This document shows, piece by piece, positions 6,308 through 12,250 of a DNA stretch of 18,825 nt. Within the stretch, counting starts at the first letter, position 1. Every line of letters begins with the position of its first letter. Below the pieces are notes generated by a model. It did no database searches, was not told the origin of the DNA, and saw only the letters and a program-made list of their open reading frames with translations. The stretch comes from CAADGU01 sp964581605 (GTDB lineage Bacteria; Chloroflexota; Anaerolineae; Promineifilales; Promineifilaceae), in assembly GCA_964581605.1 (NCBI GenBank), contig CAZOPF010000104.1, positions 1 to 18,825 on the forward strand, in the 5' to 3' direction. Made by a program: the position numbers and the translations under genes.

Positions 6308-7417
6308 TCATTCTCCCCCAATAGCTTCCAAAGTGTGCAGAATTTGCTGGGCGGTTTTTTCCCAGGAGAAGCGTTGCACATTGGCATAACCTTTGGCTAC
6401 CAATGTCTGCCGCAGTGTATCCTCTTGTGCAAGTTGGATCATGCCATCGGTGATGGCGTTGACATCGGAGGGGTCAACGAGCAGGGCGGCATCGCCCGCC
6501 ACTTCCGGGCAAGAGCTGGTGTTGGCCGTCAGCACAGGCACGCCACATACCTGCGCTTCCAAAATGGGGAAGCCAAACCCTTCGTAAAGTGAGGGATAGA
6601 GCACGGCCGTAGCCCCTGAAATGAGCGCCGCTTTATCTTCCTCAACAATGAAGCCGGGCAGCACAATTTTGGCCGAAATTGGCGATTGGAGATTGGCGAT
6701 TGCATCGAGGACGGGTTGAGACAGCCATCCTTTTTTCCCGGCGAGCACCAGTTGCTGGGGCCGGTTGCTTTGGGCAAATGCCTGCACCAGCCGCTCCAGG
6801 TTTTTGCGGGGGTGAAGGGTGCTTATGTAAAGAAAGTAAGGGGGCGTGATGTGGTATTTGTGGCAAACGGCCGTGATCCGTTCCCCTTCCACCCGCTGCA
6901 AATCCGGGTCTATGCCCGGATACACCACTTCGATTTTTTCGGCGGGGATGCCATCAAACCGGATCAGGTCATCCTTTGTGGTCTGGGAATCGGCAAAAAT
7001 ATGGTTGGCGCGACGGCCGTTGTGCCGCGTACTCCATTTCAAGTAGGCCAACTGGCGCTGCGGGTGGGTCTCCGGGAAGTAATGGTAGCCCAGATCATGC
7101 ACGGTGGCGGCACTACGGCCGTGGTAACTCAATGGAATGACATGCGCCGGGGTAAAAAAAACATCTGGTGGGCGCTGCTGCAATTCCGCCGCCAGCCGCA
7201 CATGCGTCCATAACCGGGCGAAGGGAATAACGACCGGCTCGACATGTTCAGCCCGTGGGAACAAATCTGGCGGCGGTGGGGCATTAAAATAAAGGCGAAT
7301 GATATGCCCCTGAGCAGCAGCCAGCGGCACAAGCGCCCGAATAAGAAACCAGGCATACGCTTCCGTACCCGTTCGCTGCCCACTCACTGCCCGGCTGGCG
7401 TCAATACCAATTAACAT
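6308..7417 (-). CDS. Group 1 (GT4-type) glycosyltransferase
   Basis: This GT-B fold glycosyltransferase has about 369 residues. The N-terminal domain begins MLIGIDASRAVSGQRTGTEAY, with the Gly-Thr-Glu donor/acceptor loop. A mid-protein VHDLGYHYFPE segment and ADSQTTKDDLIR precede VVYPGIDP. The C-terminal domain has YISTLHPRKNLERLV, VLPGF and the EGFGFPILEAQVCGVPVL signature with the E-x7-E pair. This pattern matches mannosyltransferase-like enzymes of surface polysaccharide synthesis; donor and acceptor are unknown. Start choice is ATG at 7417, with an in-frame GTG at 7420. No Shine-Dalgarno is visible because a tandem octamer repeat abuts the start. An in-frame seven-base tandem repeat encodes ANLQSPIS between the two strand-rich parts of the C-lobe. 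Confidence 0.92.
   Translation of the reverse strand: MLIGIDASRAVSGQRTGTEAYAWFLIRALVPLAAAQGHIIRLYFNAPPPPDLFPRAEHVEPVVIPFARLWTHVRLAAELQQRPPDVFFTPAHVIPLSYHGRSAATVHDLGYHYFPETHPQRQLAYLKWSTRHNGRRANHIFADSQTTKDDLIRFDGIPAEKIEVVYPGIDPDLQRVEGERITAVCHKYHITPPYFLYISTLHPRKNLERLVQAFAQSNRPQQLVLAGKKGWLSQPVLDAIANLQSPISAKIVLPGFIVEEDKAALISGATAVLYPSLYEGFGFPILEAQVCGVPVLTANTSSCPEVAGDAALLVDPSDVNAITDGMIQLAQEDTLRQTLVAKGYANVQRFSWEKTAQQILHTLEAIGGE
6678..6702. repeat. Heptamer tandem repeat inside the glycosyltransferase gene
   Basis: Units ATTGGCG, ATTGGAG and ATTGGCG plus a partial ATTG lie head to tail with period 7. Read on the minus strand they encode part of IANLQSPISAK. Three units add 21 bases, so the frame is kept. 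The peptide falls in a loop region of the GT-B C-lobe, which could tolerate an insertion. Confidence 0.75.
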
Positions 7418-7422
7418 CACAG

Positions 7423-7519
7423 GTAATTGAGCAATTGGGTAATTGGGTAATTGTGAAAGAACAAATTACTCTTAATCAAATGTTTGGGAGCAACTCAATT
7501 ACCCAGTTACTGAATTACT
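7423..7519. repeat. Inverted pair of octamer-period repeats (GTAATTGx / xCAATTAC type)
   Basis: The left part (7423-7454) has four 8-base units of the form GTAATTGN (GTAATTGA, GCAATTGG, GTAATTGG, GTAATTGT). The right part (7496-7519) has three complementary units (CAATTACC, CAGTTACT, GAATTACT). The two parts can form a long stem around a 41-base loop. The block fills the gap between the SH3b gene stop and the glycosyltransferase start (both minus strand). A sister block occurs at 9601-9649. Confidence 0.85.
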
Positions 7520-7521
7520 TT

Positions 7522-8097
7522 CTACTCACAACCCGGCTCAATCTCCAGATAATCCTGCGCCACCCAGCCTTCCTGGCCGGTCACAACGGAGCTAACTTTG
7601 CGCCAGACCAATCCATCAATCTCCTGTGGTGGCTCATCAGCCACCAGGGTAATCAGGGTGGCTTCTGGTAGTGTGGTAATTTCTTCACCGCCGGGCGTTT
7701 CGCGCAGCAGCAGGCCATTGCCGGCCGTGCCTTCAACCACGGCCCGGCAGATAATCGGCGTAGGTGTAGCGGTTGGCAACGATGTGTCTTCTGTTGGGGT
7801 GGGGGAGAGAGTGGGCGGCAAAACCTCAACTTCTGGGGTGGGTGTGGCTGTTTCTATACCTTCAATTACCGCTCCGGCATCGGCCGCTTCCTGCTTGGTA
7901 GTTTGTTGCAATTGGGTGAACAGCAGGCCAATGGCGGCCAGAAACAACAAGACTGAACCGGCCAGGGTAAAACTGGCCCGCCGTAAAATAGCCTCACGTT
8001 CTAATGTGTAAAAACGGGCTCCGCCGCGCCGGATACTACGATAGGTAGCCAGGGCAGTAATCAGGCCAGCGAAGGTCAGGACAATAGGAATAAGCAT
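7522..8097 (-). CDS. Membrane-anchored bacterial SH3 domain protein
   Basis: This 191-residue protein has two hydrophobic helices (about residues 2-18 and 44-62) flanking a basic loop (RSIRRGGARFYTLEREAILRR). A Thr/Pro/Glu-rich linker follows (about 78-115, with repeated TPTP and SPTPTED). The C-terminal SH3b-like domain (about 117-188) contains NGLLLRETPGGEEITTLPEGT-like features, VWRKV and GQEGWVAQDYLE. In Chloroflexota, such domains on Thr-Pro stalks are common on the outer face of the membrane, probably binding cell-envelope material. The ATG at 8097 has no evident Shine-Dalgarno. The gene follows tsaC by 55 bases in the same direction. Confidence 0.82.
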   Translation of the reverse strand: MLIPIVLTFAGLITALATYRSIRRGGARFYTLEREAILRRASFTLAGSVLLFLAAIGLLFTQLQQTTKQEAADAGAVIEGIETATPTPEVEVLPPTLSPTPTEDTSLPTATPTPIICRAVVEGTAGNGLLLRETPGGEEITTLPEATLITLVADEPPQEIDGLVWRKVSSVVTGQEGWVAQDYLEIEPGCE

Positions 8098-8152
8098 AGG
8101 TCAGGGAGGTGATGGAGCAAGTGCATTAACAATATCTCCACAACTTGGTGTC

Positions 8153-8752
8153 TCACTCTATAATGACGGGCCCGTGGCGCAGGACTACAGGTATTGTCCC
8201 GGTACAATCTATTACAGTAGAAGCCATTCCCATTGGTGCAGGGCCGTCGTCTAATACGGCCGTAACCAGCCCGTCCAGATAAGCCAACGCCTGCCCGGCC
8301 GTTTCGGCTGGCGGTTGCCCAGACAGGTTGGCGCTGGTCACAGCCATGGCTCCCCCGGCGGCGCGAATAACAGCACGGGCTACTTCATGGTTGGGAATGC
8401 GCACGGCAATGGTCTCATCGGGCGATAACGCGGGTGGCAGGCCCTGGCGCTTAGGCAGCACAAGCGTTAATGCGCCAGGCCAATGGCGGGTAATGATGGT
8501 TTGGGCCACCTCCGGTACGGATTGGGCGATCTTCAGTATATCGGTGAGATCGGCTAATAAAATGGGAATGGCTTTATTCAGCGGGCGCTGTTTTATCTGG
8601 TACAGGCGGCGAATAGCGGCATCGTTAAATGCCTGGCAGCCTACGCCGTAGAGGGTGTCGGTGGGAATAACCACCAGTTGGCCGGCGGAAACATAAACGG
8701 CCGTTTGATTGATATTATCTGTCCGGTTCGCCAATAAATGTTGGGTTTGCAC
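8153..8752 (-). CDS. tsaC: Threonylcarbamoyl-AMP synthase (TsaC/YrdC/Sua5 family)
   Basis: This enzyme makes threonylcarbamoyl-AMP from Thr, bicarbonate and ATP for the t6A37 modification of ANN-decoding tRNAs. The 199-residue length fits a TsaC/YrdC form without the Sua5 C-terminal domain. Motifs are VVIPTDTLYGVGCQA, the KQRPLNKAIPILL substrate-binding segment, HWPGALTLVLP, IAVRIPNH and VTSANLSGQPP, ending in VLRHGPVIIE. The start is GTG at 8752, with GAGGTG five bases upstream lying inside the end of prmC. The two genes are four bases apart, a common prmC-tsaC arrangement in bacteria. Two ACGGCCGT octamers encode TAV within it. Confidence 0.95.
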   Translation of the reverse strand: MQTQHLLANRTDNINQTAVYVSAGQLVVIPTDTLYGVGCQAFNDAAIRRLYQIKQRPLNKAIPILLADLTDILKIAQSVPEVAQTIITRHWPGALTLVLPKRQGLPPALSPDETIAVRIPNHEVARAVIRAAGGAMAVTSANLSGQPPAETAGQALAYLDGLVTAVLDDGPAPMGMASTVIDCTGTIPVVLRHGPVIIE

Positions 8753-8756
8753 CCTC

Positions 8757-9590
8757 TCACCTCATCACCACCACAATCCGGTCATGCCCGGCAAAATCAC
8801 GTTGAACTGCAATTTGAGACTCTGGGAAGAATGTTTGCGCCAGTTGAGTCACGGCCGTTCCTTGCTGCCACCCAATTTCCAGAAAAATCGCCCCACCGGG
8901 GGCCAATTTGGGGACAGCCTGGGCCAACAGCCGCCGGATCAACGCTAACCCATCTGGCCCACCTTTCAGGGCCAGGGCAGGCTCGTATGATTTTACCGCA
9001 TCATCTAGCGCCGTCCACTCGCTATCTGTCACGTAGGGCAGGTTCGCCACAATGCCCTCCAGTCCGGCCGTCAGGGGTTCAAGCAAATCACCCTGGTAAT
9101 GCCGGATGCGGCCGTGTGCCAGACGATTCGCATTGTGCATGGCGATGGTCAACGCTTCCGGTGATAGATCAACTGCTTCAATGACGGCAGCCGGTAACTG
9201 CCGCGCCAGAGCAATGGCGATAGCGCCGCTGCCTGTGCCAATATCTGCCAGGCGCGTAACCTGATGATTTTTAACCCAGGCAATCACTGTTTCTACCAGT
9301 TGCTCTGTTTCCGGGCGCGGGATGAGTACAGCCGGATTTATATCCAGTTCAAAGTCAAAAAATGGGACCCGGCCGAGGATATAGGGGATGGGTTCACGCC
9401 GGGTGGCGCGTTGGAGAAGTTGCCGGTAAAGCAATTCTTGTTCGTCTGAAAGCGGCGTTTCCTGGTAAGCGATCAGATAGCTATGAGAACAGTGCAAGGC
9501 ATATTGCAGCAGCAGGCGGGCGTCCAGGTGGGGGGTGGGGGAGGCGGTGAGCAGGGCACGGCCGTAAACCAATGCCTCGTCAATGGTCAT
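8757..9590 (-). CDS. prmC: Release-factor N5-glutamine methyltransferase PrmC/HemK
   Basis: PrmC methylates the Gln of the GGQ motif of peptide-chain release factors using S-adenosylmethionine. This 277-residue protein has the helical N-terminal domain (MTIDEALVYGRALL, YILGRVPFFDFEL). It then shows LIPRPETEQLVE, the SAM-binding loop ADIGTGSGAIAIALA and AVDLSPEAL. The catalytic tetrapeptide is NLPY (in GIVANLPYV) rather than the usual NPPY. The reciprocal loop EPALALKGGPDGL and EIGWQQG are also present. The variant at the second position still keeps the Asn and Tyr that contact the glutamine. No clear Shine-Dalgarno precedes the ATG at 9590; an octamer-period repeat occupies that region. Confidence 0.95.
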   Translation of the reverse strand: MTIDEALVYGRALLTASPTPHLDARLLLQYALHCSHSYLIAYQETPLSDEQELLYRQLLQRATRREPIPYILGRVPFFDFELDINPAVLIPRPETEQLVETVIAWVKNHQVTRLADIGTGSGAIAIALARQLPAAVIEAVDLSPEALTIAMHNANRLAHGRIRHYQGDLLEPLTAGLEGIVANLPYVTDSEWTALDDAVKSYEPALALKGGPDGLALIRRLLAQAVPKLAPGGAIFLEIGWQQGTAVTQLAQTFFPESQIAVQRDFAGHDRIVVVMR

Positions 9591-9600
9591 GTGGAAGAGG

Positions 9601-9649
9601 GTAATTAGGTAATTGGGTCATTACTCAATTACCCAATTACTCAATTACT
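9601..9649. repeat. Inverted octamer-period repeat between cysC stop and prmC start
   Basis: The left arm is GTAATTAG plus GTAATTGG (9601-9618). The right arm has CAATTACC, CAATTACT and CAATTACT (9626-9649). The 18-base arms 9601-9618 and 9631-9648 match at 16 positions around a 12-base loop. The same unit, period and inverted layout occur at 7423-7519. It abuts the cysC stop codon and sits 11 bases from the prmC start. Confidence 0.88.
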
Positions 9650-10192
9650 TTACTGTCCGGCCGGAATCAGGCCGCGTTTTTCCAGTTCGGCGATAATTTT
9701 ACCGGCGCTTTCCGATACAGTTTCCCGGTCGGTGCGCAGGTGAATGTCGGGGTTGGTAGGTGCCTCAAAGGGGTCGGAAATCCCGGTAAAGTTGAGAATT
9801 TCCCCGGCAATTGCTTTTTTATACATTCCTTTTACATCACGCCCAATCACCACATCCAATGGTGCATCCACAAATACTTCCAGAAAGTTGGTCGTTTCGG
9901 CGCGCACATGGTCACGCACGGCCTGGTAGGGAGAGATAAAGGAGCAGATGCAGCCGACGCCATTGCGGGAGAGCAATTTAGCCACAAAGGTGACACGTTC
10001 GATATTTTTGGCACGATCTTCGGCGGAGAAGCCTAAATCCTTAGTCAGCCCTTCGCGTACCACATCGCCATCCAGCCGTTCCAGGCGCAGGTCACGGCCG
10101 TCCAGCTGCCGCAGCATTTCCAGCGCAATCGTTGTTTTGCCGGCACCTGAGAGGCCGGTCATCCAGACAACAAAACCTTGTTGATTGTTCAT
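9650..10192 (-). CDS. cysC: Stand-alone adenylylsulfate kinase
   Basis: APS kinase phosphorylates adenylylsulfate at the 3' position to give PAPS. The 180-residue protein has the P-loop GLSGAGKTT (residues ~13-21), LDGDVVREGLTKDLGFS, the CSFISPYQAVRDHVR APS-binding segment, a KGMYKKA lid and FTGISDPFEAP. All are family hallmarks. I chose the ATG at 10192 because AAGGA lies eight bases upstream; a longer frame to 10258 runs through a hairpin and lacks family character. It is directly downstream of the bifunctional sat-cysC gene, so two APS kinases are encoded in tandem with an intercistronic stem-loop. One may serve PAPS for sulfation and the other assimilation; this is inference. Confidence 0.95.
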   Translation of the reverse strand: MNNQQGFVVWMTGLSGAGKTTIALEMLRQLDGRDLRLERLDGDVVREGLTKDLGFSAEDRAKNIERVTFVAKLLSRNGVGCICSFISPYQAVRDHVRAETTNFLEVFVDAPLDVVIGRDVKGMYKKAIAGEILNFTGISDPFEAPTNPDIHLRTDRETVSESAGKIIAELEKRGLIPAGQ

Positions 10193-10211
10193 GTTAAAAA
10201 TCCTTGTTGGG

Positions 10212-10267
10212 GCGAGGCGGTTGGGCAGGAATTGGTCTGGTGAGATAATGCTGCCCAACGGCCTCGC
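10212..10267. other. Intercistronic 17-bp stem-loop between sat-cysC and cysC
   Basis: Arms 10212-10228 (GCGAGGCGGTTGGGCAG) and 10251-10267 are complementary at 16 of 17 positions, with a 22-base loop. No T tract follows on the minus strand, so simple intrinsic termination is unlikely. An RNA processing or mRNA-stability element that sets the ratio of the two kinases is possible. Confidence 0.7.
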
Positions 10268-10278
10268 TTCTACCCTGT

Positions 10279-12003
10279 TTAATGTGCTTTTACAAATCCT
10301 TGTTGAATCAGATAGTTTAATATGGTGCGGGCATTTTCTTCCACAGAAGTGGCGGCCGTTTCAATGCGAATTTCAGGATGGCGCGGTGCTTCATAGGGGT
10401 CATCAATGCCAGTAAATCCTTTGATTTCGCCATGACGGGCGCGTTCGTATAACCCTTTCGTATCGCGCTGTTCGCAGATTTCCAGCGGAGTGTCTACAAA
10501 CACTTCCACATAGTGACCCTGGTCAAAATTGCTGCGGACGTCGTTCCGGGTGGCGCGATAAGGGGAAACGGCCGCACAAATTGCCAGCCCGCCATGTCGC
10601 ACGATTTCGGAAGCCACGTAACCGATACGGCGCACATGGTCGTCCCGGTCTTCTTTGCTATAGCCCAACCCTTCGCTGAAATGGGTGCGCACCACATCAC
10701 CATCGAGCAGGGTGACGTTACGGCCGTGCTCCTGTAGCAATGTTGTCAGCACGGCGGCCGTTGTGGATTTCCCGGCATTATGTAAACCAGTTAGCCAGAC
10801 GCACACCCCCTGGCGATGGCGCGGTGGGTAAGTTTCACCCAATATCTCCGCTACCGGCTGGCGTGTAAACCAGCCGGGCAGCAATTTCCCTTTGTGCAAA
10901 TACTCTTCCCGCACCTGTGTACCGGAGATGTTGGCCGTTTTTACCTCAGGCGACACCTTCGAGATTTCTTCATACCGCTCCTCCTCTGGCAAATACACCA
11001 GCATTTGGAATGGCACCACGCCAACGCCAATCTCCTCACTGAACTGCTCCACCAGCTCTTGCGCGTCATATGGGCCATAAAACGGTTTGCCCTCAGAATC
11101 ATTGCCCGGCCCGGCATGGTCGCGCCCCACAATCAAATGATTGGCACCATAATTACGGCGGATAATGGCGTGCCAAAGCGCCTCACGGGGGCCACCCATG
11201 CGCATAGCCAGGGGCAGTAATGCCAGCAACACCCGGTCAGGATCATAATAGTTAGCGGCCAATGCCTTATAGGTGCGCACACGGGTAAAATGGTCAACGT
11301 CTCCTGGTTTAGTTAGCCCCACAACCGGGTGCAGCAGCAAGACGCCATCACGTTCTTCAATGGCGCGTTTGGTCAATTCTTCGTGAACGCGGTGCATGGG
11401 GTTGCGCGTCTGGAAGGCGACCACATTTTCATGGCCGTAGGTTTCCAGCTGGGCACGGGTTTCAGCCGGCGTCAGGCGAATATCTTTGAAGTCGTAATGG
11501 GCGGGCAGTTTAAGTACCCGCATGGGGCCGGCGATATTCCTTTTACCCCAGCGGTGCATCTCGGCTACAATGGGATGGCGCAGATCCAATGTGCCGAATG
11601 CTTTTTGCGCTACTTCTGACAAGTCCCAGGAATAAACTTCGGCCACGGTCATCACTGCCAGCAAATCATTTTGCGGATCGCGCAAGGCAATTTCCTGACC
11701 AACGGTGACGTTTACGTCGTCATCAATGGGCAGTGTAATGGGGATGGGAAATACATACCCATTGGTCAGGCGCATGGTCTCCAGCACGCTCTGATAGTCA
11801 GCCTGGCCCATGAATTGGTCCAATGGCGAAAATGCGCCAGTGGCTAATAATTCCAGGTCGCAAACGGCCCGGTCGGAGAGGCGCACGGAGGGGAGGCGAT
11901 TGGCATAATGGCTGAGCCCGGCTCTGGATTCGGCCGGAACCATCAGGTCAACCAATGTGCCGCCATAGGGTGAAATAAGTGTAGATTCTTTTACCGCAAT
12001 CAA
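10279..12003 (-). CDS. Bifunctional sulfate adenylyltransferase / APS kinase
   Basis: This protein activates sulfate with ATP to APS and phosphorylates it to PAPS. The N-terminal sulfurylase domain (to about residue 385) has LSDRAVCDLELLATGAFSPL, VVAFQTRNPMHRVHEEL (the QxRNPxHxxHE active-site loop), the PLAMRMGGPREALWHAIIRRN block and IVGRDHAGPGND. The C-terminal kinase domain has P-loop GLHNAGKST, LLDGDVVRTHFSEGLGYS, AAVSPYRATRNDVR, KGLYERA and FTGIDDPYEAP. The frame opens at GTG 12036, but TTG at 12003 is preferred because AGAGGA lies six bases before it and the GTG directly follows a terminator T tract. All catalytic loops are intact; the P-loop HN pair is unusual compared with the common SG or PG. 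Confidence 0.94.
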   Translation of the reverse strand: MIAVKESTLISPYGGTLVDLMVPAESRAGLSHYANRLPSVRLSDRAVCDLELLATGAFSPLDQFMGQADYQSVLETMRLTNGYVFPIPITLPIDDDVNVTVGQEIALRDPQNDLLAVMTVAEVYSWDLSEVAQKAFGTLDLRHPIVAEMHRWGKRNIAGPMRVLKLPAHYDFKDIRLTPAETRAQLETYGHENVVAFQTRNPMHRVHEELTKRAIEERDGVLLLHPVVGLTKPGDVDHFTRVRTYKALAANYYDPDRVLLALLPLAMRMGGPREALWHAIIRRNYGANHLIVGRDHAGPGNDSEGKPFYGPYDAQELVEQFSEEIGVGVVPFQMLVYLPEEERYEEISKVSPEVKTANISGTQVREEYLHKGKLLPGWFTRQPVAEILGETYPPRHRQGVCVWLTGLHNAGKSTTAAVLTTLLQEHGRNVTLLDGDVVRTHFSEGLGYSKEDRDDHVRRIGYVASEIVRHGGLAICAAVSPYRATRNDVRSNFDQGHYVEVFVDTPLEICEQRDTKGLYERARHGEIKGFTGIDDPYEAPRHPEIRIETAATSVEENARTILNYLIQQGFVKAH

Positions 12004-12036
12004 GGTTGTTCCTCTTTTTACGGCCGTAACAGTCAC

Positions 12037-12077
12037 AAAAAAACAGCCCTACCAATGCTTGGGGCAGGTGGGCTGTT
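12037..12077 (-). terminator. Intrinsic terminator just upstream of the sat-cysC start
   Basis: On the minus strand AACAGCCC (12070-12077) pairs with GGGCTGTT (12042-12049). ACC/GGT extends the stem past a one-base bulge, and seven T follow (12037-12043, partly shared with the stem). It is a textbook rho-independent hairpin. It ends only about 34 bases before the preferred sat-cysC TTG start. It may end the upstream EAD-protein transcript or act as an attenuator in the sulfate-activation leader. Confidence 0.75.
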
Positions 12078-12120
12078 GTGGATTTTGAAAGTTACGGCCG
12101 TGTGGTTTTGGGTGGTTCGC

Positions 12121-12235
12121 TTGTGCCATTTGGCACAAACTTGTGCAAAGTTAAGTCTGTAAACTTACAGGTAGGCTAACAGAGAATCACCTACCTGCCT
12201 ATAGCAGAATTGTACGTGTTGTAGAGCATTGTGCC
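12121..12235. promoter_or_regulatory. Cluster of TTGTGCC/A half-sites and hairpins upstream of sat-cysC
   Basis: TTGTGCC at 12121-12127 and GGCACAA at 12132-12138 form a perfect seven-base dyad with a four-base centre. Further half-sites are TTGTGCA (12141-12147) and TTGTGCC (12229-12235). Between them an eight-base inverted repeat CAGGTAGG (12168-12175) / 12190-12197 forms another hairpin. The region sits between the EAD-protein gene and sat-cysC (both minus). A regulator-binding region is suggested; no known riboswitch was recognised. Confidence 0.4.
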
Positions 12236-12250
12236 AAGATAGGCGTGTCG

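Noticed and set aside
10193..10258. N-terminal extension of the stand-alone APS kinase
   Set aside because: It runs through an intercistronic hairpin, and the downstream ATG at 10192 has a good AAGGA; the family starts there.
12121..12250. Known riboswitch (SAM or similar) upstream of sat-cysC
   Set aside because: Several hairpins and a terminator are present, but no conserved riboswitch core was recognised.
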